NCBI RefSeq assembly: GCF_013093415.1
Contig: NZ_JABFBC010000001.1
Location: forward strand, 1,860,001 to 1,924,000
Direction: 5' to 3'
Source of the DNA: Halovulum dunhuangense
GTDB taxonomy: Bacteria > Pseudomonadota > Alphaproteobacteria > Rhodobacterales > Rhodobacteraceae
Length of the DNA stretch: 64,000 bases
Position numbers and translations under genes: made by a program. The number at the start of each line of letters is the position of its first letter. Within the stretch, counting starts at the first letter, position 1. The notes under the pieces are model-generated. The model was given only the letters and a program-made list of their open reading frames with translations. It did no database searches and was not told the DNA's origin. Of this stretch, positions 30,017 to 38,045 are shown piece by piece.

Positions 30017-31051
30017 ATGGCTGAGGCTGCCGACCTGCTGCCCGTCGCGCGGGCCGAAGAGTGGCTGCGCGGCCGCATCCCCGGCTTCAGCCGGATCCAT
30101 GCGGCGCAGAAGACGGCGACGGGGCAGTCGAACCCGACCTTCATCCTGGAAACCGATGCGGGGCGGCTGGTGCTGCGGCGCAAGCCGCCGGGGCGGCTTC
30201 TGAAATCGGCCCATGCGGTGGAACGCGAATACCGCGTGCTGTCGGCGCTGCATGGCAGGGGCGTGCCCGTGCCGAAGCCCTGGTGCCTGTGCGAGGACGA
30301 GGCCGTGCTCGGCACCGCGTTTTTCGTGATGGAGCATGTGGCGGGCCGGTGCGAGAACGACCCCCGCGCGCCGGGGCTTTCGCGGTGGACGCGGGCGGCA
30401 CTTTACGACGACATGAACCGCTGCCTTGCCGCGTTGCACGCGCTCGACCCCGATGCGATCGGGCTTTCCGATTTCGGGCGGCCGGGCGATTATTTCGCGC
30501 GCCAGCTTTCCCGCTGGACCGCCCAGTATCGCGCCAGCCAGACCGAGCCCCAGCCGCAGATGGAGGCGCTGATCGACTGGCTCGGCGCGCATCTGCCGCC
30601 CGAGGATGGCATGGTCGCGCTCGTGCATGGCGACTGGCGGCTCGACAACCTGCTGTTCGACCCCGCGTCGGGCCGCATCACCGCGGTGCTTGACTGGGAA
30701 CTTTCGACGCTCGGCCATCCGCTGGCCGACCTGGGCGCGCAGATCATGCAATGGCAGATGCCGGTGGGCCCGGACAGCCGGGGACTGGACGGCGTGGATC
30801 GGGAGGCGTCGGGTATCCCGTCCGACGCGGCCTATGTCGCCCGCTATGCCGAGCGCAGGGGCTGGCGCGCCCCGCCCGACATGCGTTTCCCGGTCGCCTT
30901 TGCCTTTTTCCGCATGGCCGCGATCCTTCAGGGTGTGCGGAAGCGGGCCCTGGACGGGAATGCGTCCAACCCCGAAAAGGCCCTGCGCATGGGGGCTTAC
31001 GGCCCGGAATTCGCCCGCCGCGCGACCCGGTGGATCAGCGCGGGATCCTGA
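30017..31051 (+). CDS. APH-fold phosphotransferase (ACAD10/11 N-domain / LvaA-like)
   Basis: 344 residues with the aminoglycoside phosphotransferase kinase fold. GQSNPTFILETDAGRLVLRRKPPG is the ATP-binding lobe. The catalytic loop is LVHGDWRLDNLLFD (His204, Asp206), and the Mg-binding VLDWELSTLGHPLADL carries Asp226. The segment HAVEREYRVLSALHGRGVPVPKPWCLC is shared with ACAD10/11 kinase domains. Next to an ACAD gene this is most likely an acyl-CoA hydroxyl kinase, not an antibiotic resistance enzyme. In Pseudomonas, the related LvaA phosphorylates 4-hydroxyacyl-CoA. The 3' end overlaps the convergent histidine kinase gene by 17 bp. The fold is certain and the substrate inferred. Confidence 0.85.
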   Translation: MAEAADLLPVARAEEWLRGRIPGFSRIHAAQKTATGQSNPTFILETDAGRLVLRRKPPGRLLKSAHAVEREYRVLSALHGRGVPVPKPWCLCEDEAVLGTAFFVMEHVAGRCENDPRAPGLSRWTRAALYDDMNRCLAALHALDPDAIGLSDFGRPGDYFARQLSRWTAQYRASQTEPQPQMEALIDWLGAHLPPEDGMVALVHGDWRLDNLLFDPASGRITAVLDWELSTLGHPLADLGAQIMQWQMPVGPDSRGLDGVDREASGIPSDAAYVARYAERRGWRAPPDMRFPVAFAFFRMAAILQGVRKRALDGNASNPEKALRMGAYGPEFARRATRWISAGS

Positions 31052-32375
31052 AGACGCAGCGCAGCCCGCCAAGATCGGGGCTGTCCGACAGGTCCAGGGC
31101 CCCGCCATGCGAGCGCGCCACGTCTTGTGCTATGGCAAGGCCCAGCCCCACGCCCGCGCCCTTGTCCTGGTTGCGCGCGGTGTCGAGCCGGGTGAAGGGG
31201 CGCATCACCTCCTCGCGCTTGTCCTCGGGCACCCCGGGGCCGTCATCCTCGACGATGAAATTCGCCGCGCGTTGCGTGAGCCGCAGGGTCAGGCGCACGC
31301 GGCTGGCGTGCCGGGCGGCGTTGTTGACCAGGTTGGTCAGCGCGCGTCTGATCGCCGCCTCGCGCAGCGGCATGGTTGCCGCGCCCGGTGTCTCTACCTG
31401 GACCGAGGTTTCCAGCAGGATGCCCGACCGGGCCGCCTGCTCGGCCAGTTCGGCGATCAGGCCGGGCAGGTCCACCTCCTGCATCTCTTCCATCTGGTCG
31501 CCCTTGGCGAAGGCGAGAAAGGCGTCGAGCATCCGCTCCATCTCGTTCAGGTCGCGGTTCATCTCGGCCGCCTCGGGCATGTCGTCGGCCAGCGCAAGCG
31601 TCAGCTTCATCCGCGTCAGCGGCGTGCGCAGGTCGTGGCTCACGCCCGACAGCATGAGCGTGCGCTGCTCGATCGCGCGCTCGATCCGGGCGCGCATCGA
31701 CAGGAACGCATTGCCGGCGCGGCGCACTTCCTCGGCACCGGCGGGCCGGAACGGGACAGAGCGGCCCTTGCCGAAGGCGTCTGCCGCATCCGCCAGGTCC
31801 AGGATCGGGCGCATCTGGTTGCGCAGGAACAGGATCGCGATGGCCGCCAGCACCAGCGAGACGACGATCATCAGCACCAGAAGCTGGTGGGGGTTCGACG
31901 CGGTGACCCGCACGCGGGGAATGATCGCGTGCAGCACGCCCCGGTCGGTCTGAAGCCGCGCATCCACCATGCGGTCGTTGCTGCGCAGATCGACCCGCAG
32001 ATCCGGGCCCAAGAGCGCCGTCATCTCCTGGATCAGGGCGCGGCCCGACAGGTCGTACCACAGGCGCAGGTTGTCGCCCGAGACGGTTTCCAGCGGTTCC
32101 AGGTCCAGCGTGATCGCCAGCGGCTCTGACAGGTTCTGAAGCCGAAGCTGCGCGATGGCCGCGGTCGGGGAAGTGTCGATCACCTGCTGGGCAACCGCGA
32201 TCTCGCGCGCGATGGAGCGGGTCATCTGCCGCGTGACCCCCTCGAAATGGCGCTGCACGAAGACAAAGGCCACGACCAGTTGCAGGGCGATCAGCGGCAC
32301 CATCACGATCAGGATGGTCCGGGGCAGCAGCGAGCGCGGCAGATAGGTCTTGAGCGGCGGGGCTTTCATCGCCAT
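31035..32375 (-). CDS. EnvZ-like sensor histidine kinase, orphan
   Basis: 446 residues. Membrane helices at about residues 15-37 and 165-187 flank a periplasmic domain of about 125 residues. A HAMP domain (FLRNQMRPILDLADAADAFGKG) follows, then the H-box MLSGVSHDLRTPLTRMKLTL and the ATPase boxes LTNLVNNAARHA, VEDDGPGVPEDKREEVMRPF and GAGVGLGLAIAQDVARSHGG. The closest architecture is EnvZ, which signals to OmpR. No response regulator gene adjoins it. The start is uncertain between 32375 (MAMKAPPL) and 32369, as neither has a clear ribosome site. The gene overlaps the convergent APH kinase gene at its 3' end and is divergent from the MBL hydrolase. Confidence 0.85.
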   Translation of the reverse strand: MAMKAPPLKTYLPRSLLPRTILIVMVPLIALQLVVAFVFVQRHFEGVTRQMTRSIAREIAVAQQVIDTSPTAAIAQLRLQNLSEPLAITLDLEPLETVSGDNLRLWYDLSGRALIQEMTALLGPDLRVDLRSNDRMVDARLQTDRGVLHAIIPRVRVTASNPHQLLVLMIVVSLVLAAIAILFLRNQMRPILDLADAADAFGKGRSVPFRPAGAEEVRRAGNAFLSMRARIERAIEQRTLMLSGVSHDLRTPLTRMKLTLALADDMPEAAEMNRDLNEMERMLDAFLAFAKGDQMEEMQEVDLPGLIAELAEQAARSGILLETSVQVETPGAATMPLREAAIRRALTNLVNNAARHASRVRLTLRLTQRAANFIVEDDGPGVPEDKREEVMRPFTRLDTARNQDKGAGVGLGLAIAQDVARSHGGALDLSDSPDLGGLRCVFRIPR

Positions 32376-32418
32376 CACAGGCTTAGCGGGCGCCCGCCGC
32401 CCCCGCAAGGAGAAGCCC

Positions 32419-33303
32419 GTGCCTGACGCGCCATTCCCGCCCGGCCTGCGCCGCCTGATCGCGCCCAACCCGTCGCCGATGACGGCGGAGGGCACCAACA
32501 CCTGGCTTCTGGGGCAGCGGCAGGTCGCGGTGATCGATCCGGGCCCGGACGATCCGGCGCATGTTGCGGCCATTCTCGGCGCGCTGGGGCCGGGGGCCGA
32601 GATCAGCCATATCCTCGTGACCCACGCCCATGCCGATCACTCGGGCGCCGTGCCCCGGCTGAAGGCCGCGACGGGGGCCGAGGTGCTGGCCTTCGGGCAG
32701 GCGACCGAGGGCCGCGCGCCCGCGATGGCGGCGCTGGCCGCACGCGAGGGGCTTGCCGGAGGCGAGGGGATCGACGCGGCCTTTGCCCCCGATCGCAGGC
32801 TGGCCCCCGGCGCGCGGGTGGAAAGCGACGAATGGCGGCTGACCGCGCTGCACACGCCGGGCCACCTGTCGAGCCACATGTGCTTCGTGCTGGAGGATGC
32901 GGCTGCGGTGTTCACCGGGGATACGGTGATGGGCTGGTCGTCCACGCTGATCTCGCCCCCCGATGGCAGCGTGAGCGAGTATCTTGCCTCGATCGATCTG
33001 CTGATGGACCGATCCGAGGATCTGTACCTGCCGGGCCATGGCGCCGCCGTGCCGCAGGGGCGGGCGCTTGCGGCCAGCCAGAAGGCGCACCGACTTGGGC
33101 GCGCGGCAGAGATCGTTGCGGGACTGGAAAAGGGGCCTGCCACGCTGGCGGCGCTGACCGCGGGCATCTACGCGGACCTGCCCGAACGCCTGCACCGGGC
33201 TGCGATGCGCAACGTGCTGGCGCATCTGATCGACCTGTCGTTGCAGGGCCGGGTCGCGCTGCCCGACGGCCCGCTCGACCGGGGCAGTTTCCGGCTGTCG
33301 TGA
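32419..33303 (+). CDS. MBL-fold metallo-hydrolase, LACTB2-like
   Basis: 294 residues. THAHADHSGAVP is the metal-binding HxHxDH motif. VIDPGPDDPAHV, HTPGHLSSHMCFVLEDAAAVFTGD, MGWSSTLISPPDGSVSEYLASID and LYLPGHGAAV give the remaining ligands, and a C-terminal winged-helix tail follows (ERLHRAAMRNVLAHLIDLSLQGRV). This is the order in LACTB2 and related hydrolases, which include RNases and thiolesterases. The start is a GTG at 32419, chosen because AAGGAGA lies 6 bases upstream. An upstream ATG frame overlaps the divergent kinase and lacks homology. The reaction is not assignable from motifs. Confidence 0.85.
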   Translation: MPDAPFPPGLRRLIAPNPSPMTAEGTNTWLLGQRQVAVIDPGPDDPAHVAAILGALGPGAEISHILVTHAHADHSGAVPRLKAATGAEVLAFGQATEGRAPAMAALAAREGLAGGEGIDAAFAPDRRLAPGARVESDEWRLTALHTPGHLSSHMCFVLEDAAAVFTGDTVMGWSSTLISPPDGSVSEYLASIDLLMDRSEDLYLPGHGAAVPQGRALAASQKAHRLGRAAEIVAGLEKGPATLAALTAGIYADLPERLHRAAMRNVLAHLIDLSLQGRVALPDGPLDRGSFRLS

Positions 33304-33365
33304 CGCGGGCCGTCTGCCCCGGAAGAGGCGGGCAGGACGCGTGGCAGAAACTGGCCATATTCCTC

Positions 33366-33394
33366 TGGACGCTCCGGAATCGCTTTGCTATACG
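33366..33394 (+). promoter_or_regulatory. Candidate promoter of tRNA-Asn
   Basis: TGGACG (33366-33371) and TATACG (33389-33394) are 17 bases apart, ending 29 bp before the tRNA. Each matches the sigma-70 consensus at 4 of 6 bases. Confidence 0.45.
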
Positions 33395-33423
33395 CGCCTC
33401 CAAGGTCGATGAAGCGGCTCTGA

Positions 33424-33498
33424 TCCGGCGTAGCTCAGTGGTAGAGCATCGGACTGTTAATCCGCTGGTCGTAGGTTCGAATCCTACCGCCGGAGCCA
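33424..33498 (+). tRNA. tRNA-Asn (anticodon GTT)
   Basis: A complete cloverleaf can be drawn. The acceptor arms TCCGGCG (33424-33430) and CGCCGGA (33488-33494) pair. The D arm is GCTC..GAGC, the anticodon loop CTGTTAA gives GTT, and the T arm is GTAGG TTCGAAT CCTAC. Discriminator G and CCA are encoded. The outermost anticodon-stem pair is a T-C mismatch. Single gene, not in a cluster. Confidence 0.95.
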
Positions 33499-33625
33499 GC
33501 TTCCGACCTTTGTTTTCAACATTTTACGCATTGGTCGCCGTACAGGCGGGCGTCCGCGTCGTTCCGGCGGGCGGGCGGCAATTTACGCCGTGGCAAAGCC
33601 GAAAACGGCGTCGTATAAGGCCGGC

Positions 33626-34786
33626 ATGATCACGATCACGACAACCTCCGCACTTCAGGATTTCTGCACCCGCGCCGCCGCCCATGACTTCGTGACGGTG
33701 GACACCGAATTCCTGCGCGAGCGCACCTATTACGCCCAGCTCTGCCTGATCCAGCTTGCCGTACCCGGCGAGGCGGAAGAGGACGCCGTGCTGGTGGACA
33801 CCATGGCCGAGGGGCTCGATCTTGCGCCGCTCCATGCGCTTTTCGCCGACCCGTCCGTGGTCAAGGTCTTTCATGCCGCGCGCCAGGATCTGGAGATATT
33901 CTACCATCTCTCCGGGGCCATTCCCGCGCCGCTTTTCGACACGCAGGTGGCCGCGATGGTCTGCGGCTTCGGCGAGCAGGTCGGCTACGAGACGCTGGTG
34001 CGCAAGATCTGCAATGCGGGTCTCGACAAGTCGTCGCGCTTCACCGACTGGAGCAGGCGGCCCCTGTCGGACAAGCAGCAGGCCTATGCGCTGGCCGACG
34101 TGACCCATCTGCGCGACATCTACCTCCACCTGTCGCGGCAGCTGCACGAGTCGGGCCGGGCCGGGTGGCTGGAAGAGGAGCTGGCGATCCTGACCAGCCC
34201 CGACACCTATGTCACCTTGCCGCAGGATGCGTGGAAGCGGGTCAAGACGCGATCGAACTCGCCGCGCTTCCTGGCGGTGGTGCGCGCGCTGGCCGAGCTG
34301 CGCGAGCATCTGGCCCAGACGCGCAACGTGCCGCGCAGCCGCATCTTCAAGGATGACGTGATCCTGGAACTGGCCGCCACCCGGCCGACGCAGGCCGAGG
34401 ATCTGGCGAAATCGCGGCTCTTGCAGCGCGAGGCCCGCAAGGGCGACGTCGCCGAGGCGATCCTGGCCGCGGTGAACGCCGCCATGGCCCTGCCGAAGGA
34501 CGCGCTGCCGCAGGTCGAGGAGATCCGCGAGCGGCGGCAGGGGCAGGAAAGCCTTGCCGACCTGCTGCGCGTGATGCTGAAGGCCAAGGCCGAGGAAACC
34601 GGCGTCGCGCAGAAGCTGATCGCCACCTCCTCGGATCTGGACGACATCGCCGCCGGTGCCGACGAGGGCTGCCCGGTATTGCGTGGCTGGCGCCGCGACG
34701 TGTTCGGCGAGGATGCGATCCGCCTGCGCGAGGGGCGGATCGCCCTGTCGGCCAATGGCGAAAAGATAAGGATCGTCGAGCTTTAA
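33626..34786 (+). CDS. rnd: Ribonuclease D
   Basis: 386 residues. This is a 3'-5' exoribonuclease that trims tRNA precursors. The DEDD exonuclease domain shows FVTVDTEFLRERTYYAQLCLIQLA (DxE), VFHAARQDLEIFYHL, FDTQVAAMVCGFGEQVGYETLV, the substrate loop SSRFTDWSRRPLSDKQQAYALADVTHL, and an HRDC helical domain (RFLAVVRALAELREHLAQTRNVPRSRI). The ATG at 33626 was preferred over the GTG at 33590 because AAGG is upstream and the family starts near here. It follows a tRNA gene. The 3' end overlaps the convergent lipoprotein gene by 4 bp. Confidence 0.93.
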   Translation: MITITTTSALQDFCTRAAAHDFVTVDTEFLRERTYYAQLCLIQLAVPGEAEEDAVLVDTMAEGLDLAPLHALFADPSVVKVFHAARQDLEIFYHLSGAIPAPLFDTQVAAMVCGFGEQVGYETLVRKICNAGLDKSSRFTDWSRRPLSDKQQAYALADVTHLRDIYLHLSRQLHESGRAGWLEEELAILTSPDTYVTLPQDAWKRVKTRSNSPRFLAVVRALAELREHLAQTRNVPRSRIFKDDVILELAATRPTQAEDLAKSRLLQREARKGDVAEAILAAVNAAMALPKDALPQVEEIRERRQGQESLADLLRVMLKAKAEETGVAQKLIATSSDLDDIAAGADEGCPVLRGWRRDVFGEDAIRLREGRIALSANGEKIRIVEL

Positions 34787-35271
34787 CGCCTCAGATCGAC
34801 GCTGTTGGTGCGCGCGACCACCCGGAAGCCGCGCACCTCTGCCAGGTCCGCATCGGGCACGAAGGTCGCGACGATCAGCCGGCGCTGCGTGTCGGTGCCC
34901 GTGGGCTCGACCGTCTCGGGCGGCAGGACGCGGAACTCATAGGTCACGACGCCGGCCTCGTCGGGCAGGCCGCCATTGACCGGGGCAAGCCGGGCGCCGA
35001 AATAGCCCTGGGTCGAGGCGATGCCGCTGGCGCGGATAATGACGCCGCGCAGCGCGGGCTCCGGCCGCACGGTTTCAAGCCGCTCGACCAGCACGCTGCC
35101 ATCGGCGGGGGCGACCGGCATTCCGTCGCTGCTGCGCGCCGGCGCTTCGTCGCGGCCGCCGAAGGGATTGAGCGAGCCGATGGAGCCGAGCGATCCGAAT
35201 GGATTGCTCGATCCGCCCGAACAGGCCGAAAGTGCGACAAGCGACAGCATCGCAATGGCTTTTGCCCGCAT
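34783..35271 (-). CDS. Putative lipoprotein, function unknown
   Basis: 162 residues. The N-terminus RAKAIAMLSLVALSACSGG is a lipoprotein signal with lipobox LSAC, so the mature protein starts at Cys and is anchored to a membrane facing the periplasm. A Gly/Ser/Pro-rich linker follows (SSNPFGSLGSIGSLNPFGG), then a compact domain with VERLETVRPEPALRGVIIRASGIA and QRRLIVATFVPDADLAEVRGFRVVART. I do not recognise a function. The start at 35271 has AAAGGGG upstream, and 36 upstream codons are rejected for lack of a signal. Divergent from sufE. Confidence 0.8.
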   Translation of the reverse strand: MRAKAIAMLSLVALSACSGGSSNPFGSLGSIGSLNPFGGRDEAPARSSDGMPVAPADGSVLVERLETVRPEPALRGVIIRASGIASTQGYFGARLAPVNGGLPDEAGVVTYEFRVLPPETVEPTGTDTQRRLIVATFVPDADLAEVRGFRVVARTNSVDLRR

Positions 35272-35398
35272 GAATGACGCCCCTTTCAACCTGTTACCCG
35301 AATTCGGTGATACCCAACACGCCTTCGCTTGAAAAGGGGCGACTGGACGTTGGGGGCTTAAGGGCATACATGGCGCAGGGAGTTATCTGGAACGGACA

Positions 35399-35830
35399 AT
35401 GGCCGAGAACTTCGACGACATCGCCGCGAATTTCGCCTTCCTCGACGATTGGGAAGACCGCTACCGCTATGTGATCGAGCTGGGCAAGGAGATGCCCGGC
35501 CTCGACGAGAGCCAGCGCCTGCCCGCAACGAAGGTCGAAGGTTGCGCCAGCCAGGTCTGGCTGGTCCCGCATGTCGAGGGCAGCGGCCCCGGCGCGCGCA
35601 TCCGCTTCGAGGGCGACAGCGACGCGCTGATCGTGCGCGGGCTGATCGCGGTGCTGCGCGCGCTCTACAACGGGCACAGCGCCACCGAGATCGCGGGCAT
35701 CGACGCCCAGGCGAAACTGGCGGAACTGGGGCTGGACCAGCATCTTTCGGCGCAGCGCTCGAACGGGCTGCGCGCCATGATCGGGCGCATCCGCGCCATC
35801 GCCAAGCAGGCAGAAGAGGCCGCCGCATGA
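35399..35830 (+). CDS. sufE: Cysteine desulfuration protein SufE
   Basis: 143 residues. SufE takes persulfide sulfur from SufS for Fe-S cluster assembly in the cytoplasm. NFAFLDDWEDRYRYVIELGKEMPGL, the sulfur-acceptor Cys49 in KVEGCASQVWL, and ALIVRGLIAVLRALYNGHSA are family landmarks. The suf operon is not in the window. Its stop overlaps the start of the homocysteine methyltransferase (ATGA), so it is translated with the split methionine synthase genes. Confidence 0.93.
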   Translation: MAENFDDIAANFAFLDDWEDRYRYVIELGKEMPGLDESQRLPATKVEGCASQVWLVPHVEGSGPGARIRFEGDSDALIVRGLIAVLRALYNGHSATEIAGIDAQAKLAELGLDQHLSAQRSNGLRAMIGRIRAIAKQAEEAAA

Positions 35831-36840
35831 GAATTTCCCTCGAACAGCTGCTGGCGCAGCGCGACTGGATCCTGACCGACGGGGCGACGGGGACCAACCT
35901 TTTCAACGCGGGGCTTCCCGCGGGCGAGGCGCCGGAGCTGTGGAACACCGAGAACCCGGATGCCATCCGCGCGCTCTATCGCTCGGCCGTGGATGCGGGC
36001 AGCGACCTGTTCCTGACCAACACCTTCGGCGGCAACGCCTCGCGGCTGAAGCTGCACAATGCCGCGCACCGGGTTTACGAGCTGAACCGCGCCGCGGCCC
36101 TGCTGGGCCGCGAGGTGGCCGATGCCAGCCCGCGCCCGATCGTCGTGGCAGGATCGATGGGTCCGACCGGAGAGATCATGCAGCCCGTGGGATCGCTGAG
36201 CGAGGCCGACGCCGCCGACATGTTCGAGGAGCAGGCGCGCGGGCTGATGGATGGCGGGGCCGACGTGCTCTGGGTCGAGACGATCTCGGCACCCGAGGAA
36301 CTGCGCGCCGCCGCCATCGGCATTGCCCGCGTGGGCGCGCCCTGGTGCTGCACCATGAGCTTCGACACCGCCGGGCGCACCATGATGGGCGTCACCTCGG
36401 CCGGGATGGTGGCGCTGATCGAGGAATTGCCGCACCGTCCCATCGCGTTCGGGGCGAATTGCGGGGTGGGGGCCTCGGACCTGCTGCGCACCGTGCGCGG
36501 CATGCATCTGGCCGGCGCCACGCTGCCGCTGATCGCAAAGGGCAACGCCGGGGTGCCGAAATTCGTCGAGGGGCATGTGCATTACAACGGCACGCCCGCC
36601 CTGATGGCCGATTACGCGCGGCTGGCAATGGATTGCGGCGCAAGGATCATCGGCGGGTGCTGTGGCACCGGGCCCGAGCATCTGGGCGCGATGCATGACG
36701 CGCTGGGGGCGCATCGCAAGGGGGCGGTGCCCGAGCTCGAGACCATCGCCGAACGGGTCGGAGGGTTCTCTTCCGACGTGGATGGCACCGGCGACAATGA
36801 CGGCGGCGAACGCCGCGTCCGCCGCCGGCGCCGCGGCTGA
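35827..36840 (+). CDS. bmt: Homocysteine S-methyltransferase (zinc-type), part of a split methionine synthase
   Basis: 337 residues, equal to the first MetH module only. DGATGTNLFNAGLP, LFLTNTFGGNASRLKLH and the zinc ligands Cys212 (FGANCGVG) and Cys278/Cys279 (IGGCCGTGPEHL) have the spacing of MetH and betaine-homocysteine methyltransferase. It should methylate homocysteine from a methyl-corrinoid protein. The next gene encodes such a protein and the pterin-binding enzyme is at 402-1328, so a MetH role is preferred to a betaine-dependent one. After residue 310 comes an acidic linker (SDVDGTGDNDGGE), then RRVRRRRRG, seven arginines at the very C-terminus. It overlaps sufE by 4 bp. Confidence 0.88.
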   Translation: MRISLEQLLAQRDWILTDGATGTNLFNAGLPAGEAPELWNTENPDAIRALYRSAVDAGSDLFLTNTFGGNASRLKLHNAAHRVYELNRAAALLGREVADASPRPIVVAGSMGPTGEIMQPVGSLSEADAADMFEEQARGLMDGGADVLWVETISAPEELRAAAIGIARVGAPWCCTMSFDTAGRTMMGVTSAGMVALIEELPHRPIAFGANCGVGASDLLRTVRGMHLAGATLPLIAKGNAGVPKFVEGHVHYNGTPALMADYARLAMDCGARIIGGCCGTGPEHLGAMHDALGAHRKGAVPELETIAERVGGFSSDVDGTGDNDGGERRVRRRRRG

Positions 36841-36912
36841 AAAACGCGCGGCCGACCGCCGGCAGAAGGCATCCCCGCCTGAGCGTGGGCAACAAGAGAC
36901 GGAAACGACGCA

Positions 36913-37620
36913 ATGTCCGATGAAGACGATGATCTCGTCCTGAGCGAACTGGACGACGACGAACTGGTCGAGCAGATGATGGACGATCTCTATGACGGGA
37001 TGAAGCCCGAGATAGAGGAAGGCGTGAACATCCTGCTGGAACGCGGCTGGACCCCCTATGACATCCTGACCAAGGCACTGGTGTCGGGCATGAAGGTGGT
37101 GGGCGACGATTTCCGCGACGGCATCCTGTTCGTCCCCGAGGTGCTGCTGGCCGCCAACGCGATGAAGGGCGGCATGGGCATCCTCAAGCCGCTGCTGGTG
37201 GAAACCGGCGCGCCGCGGCTGGGAAAGATGGTGATCGGCACCGTGAAGGGCGACATCCACGACATCGGCAAGAACCTGGTCGCCATGATGATGGAGGGTG
37301 CGGGCTTCGAGATCGTGGACCTGGGCATCAACAACCCGGCCGAGAACTACATCGACACCGCCCGCAAGGAAGGCGCGGACATTATCGGCATGTCGGCGCT
37401 GCTGACCACCACCATGCCCTACATGAAGGTCGTGATCGACACCATGAAAGAGCAGGGCATCCGCGACGAATACATCGTCATGGTCGGTGGCGCGCCCCTG
37501 AACGAGGAATTCGGCCGCGCGATCGGGGCCGATGCCTATTGCCGCGACGCGGCGGTGGCGGTCGAGACGGCGAAATCGCTGATGGCGCGCAAGCACAACC
37601 AGCAGGCGGCCAACGCCTGA
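36913..37620 (+). CDS. mtbC: Corrinoid (methyl-B12 carrier) protein, part of a split methionine synthase
   Basis: 235 residues, MtbC/MtaC-like. A helical cap (ILLERGWTPYDILTKALVSGMKVVGDDFRDG, FVPEVLLAANAMKGGM) precedes the B12 domain with lower axial His116 in VKGDIHDIGKNLV, IIGMSALLTTTMPYM and VMVGGAPLNEEFG. It should carry the methyl group between the pterin enzyme (402-1328) and the homocysteine enzyme just upstream. The first 28 residues hold 14 Asp/Glu and no Lys or Arg (MSDEDDDLVLSELDDDE), not a usual feature of the cap domain. No reactivation domain is present, so a separate RamA-like or other reductase is needed; none is in the window. The gene starts 72 bp after bmt. Confidence 0.9.
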   Translation: MSDEDDDLVLSELDDDELVEQMMDDLYDGMKPEIEEGVNILLERGWTPYDILTKALVSGMKVVGDDFRDGILFVPEVLLAANAMKGGMGILKPLLVETGAPRLGKMVIGTVKGDIHDIGKNLVAMMMEGAGFEIVDLGINNPAENYIDTARKEGADIIGMSALLTTTMPYMKVVIDTMKEQGIRDEYIVMVGGAPLNEEFGRAIGADAYCRDAAVAVETAKSLMARKHNQQAANA

Positions 37621-38045
37621 GGGCGCCCAGGCGGGCCGACCGGCCGGGAACACTCTGCATCAGCGCCGCGATCTGCGGGGAGGTCCTTCGTGCGGGCGCG
37701 GCGTCTTGAAAGCCGGAGTCACCGGAATGGTGGCCGGAACGGCGTGCGGATTGCCGCGCTGGCGATCGGCAACCATCGGCATCTGCGCCACGTTGTCCGG
37801 GTAGTCGAAGCCATTTCGGCATGATCTCTTGATCGGGGGGCAGGTAGCGCCCGGTGGGTATGGCCCCCGCCTCGGCGCGATATCTCGGGACGTCCGCGCA
37901 TCGCCCCGCGGCAGAGGCGGTGGCTCCACGGACCTCGTTTGACGATCTTGCGCCGGCCCCGGGTCAGTCTGGTCCGGGTCGATCCGGTTTGCATAAAGCG
38001 CGCCCCGACGATAGGGAAGCATCAGCCAGGGGGGACAAGCCCGTG
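37621..38045. other. 425-bp region between the corrinoid protein and DUF1638 genes
   Basis: No convincing gene. Open frames exist on both strands (minus 37660-38022 is the longest closed one), but none shows a known motif or a good ribosome site. I looked for a cobalamin riboswitch B12 box and SAM motifs and did not find them. A GCATAAAG tract and an AGGGGGG ribosome site lie at its right end, suggesting a promoter and leader for the DUF1638 gene. Confidence 0.5.

Noticed and set aside
30017-31051. Aminoglycoside resistance gene reading of the APH-fold protein
   Set aside because: The adjacent ACAD10/11-type dehydrogenase and ACAD10/11-like N-lobe sequence fit acyl-CoA metabolism better; nothing suggests transfer or a resistance cassette.
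35665-37653. 662-codon minus-strand open frame opposite bmt and the corrinoid gene
   Set aside because: Antisense to motif-complete genes. His- and Val-rich shadow.
37660-38022. 120-codon minus-strand open frame in the 425-bp gap
   Set aside because: No known motif, no good ribosome site, Pro- and Arg-rich. Kept only as part of the unexplained gap.
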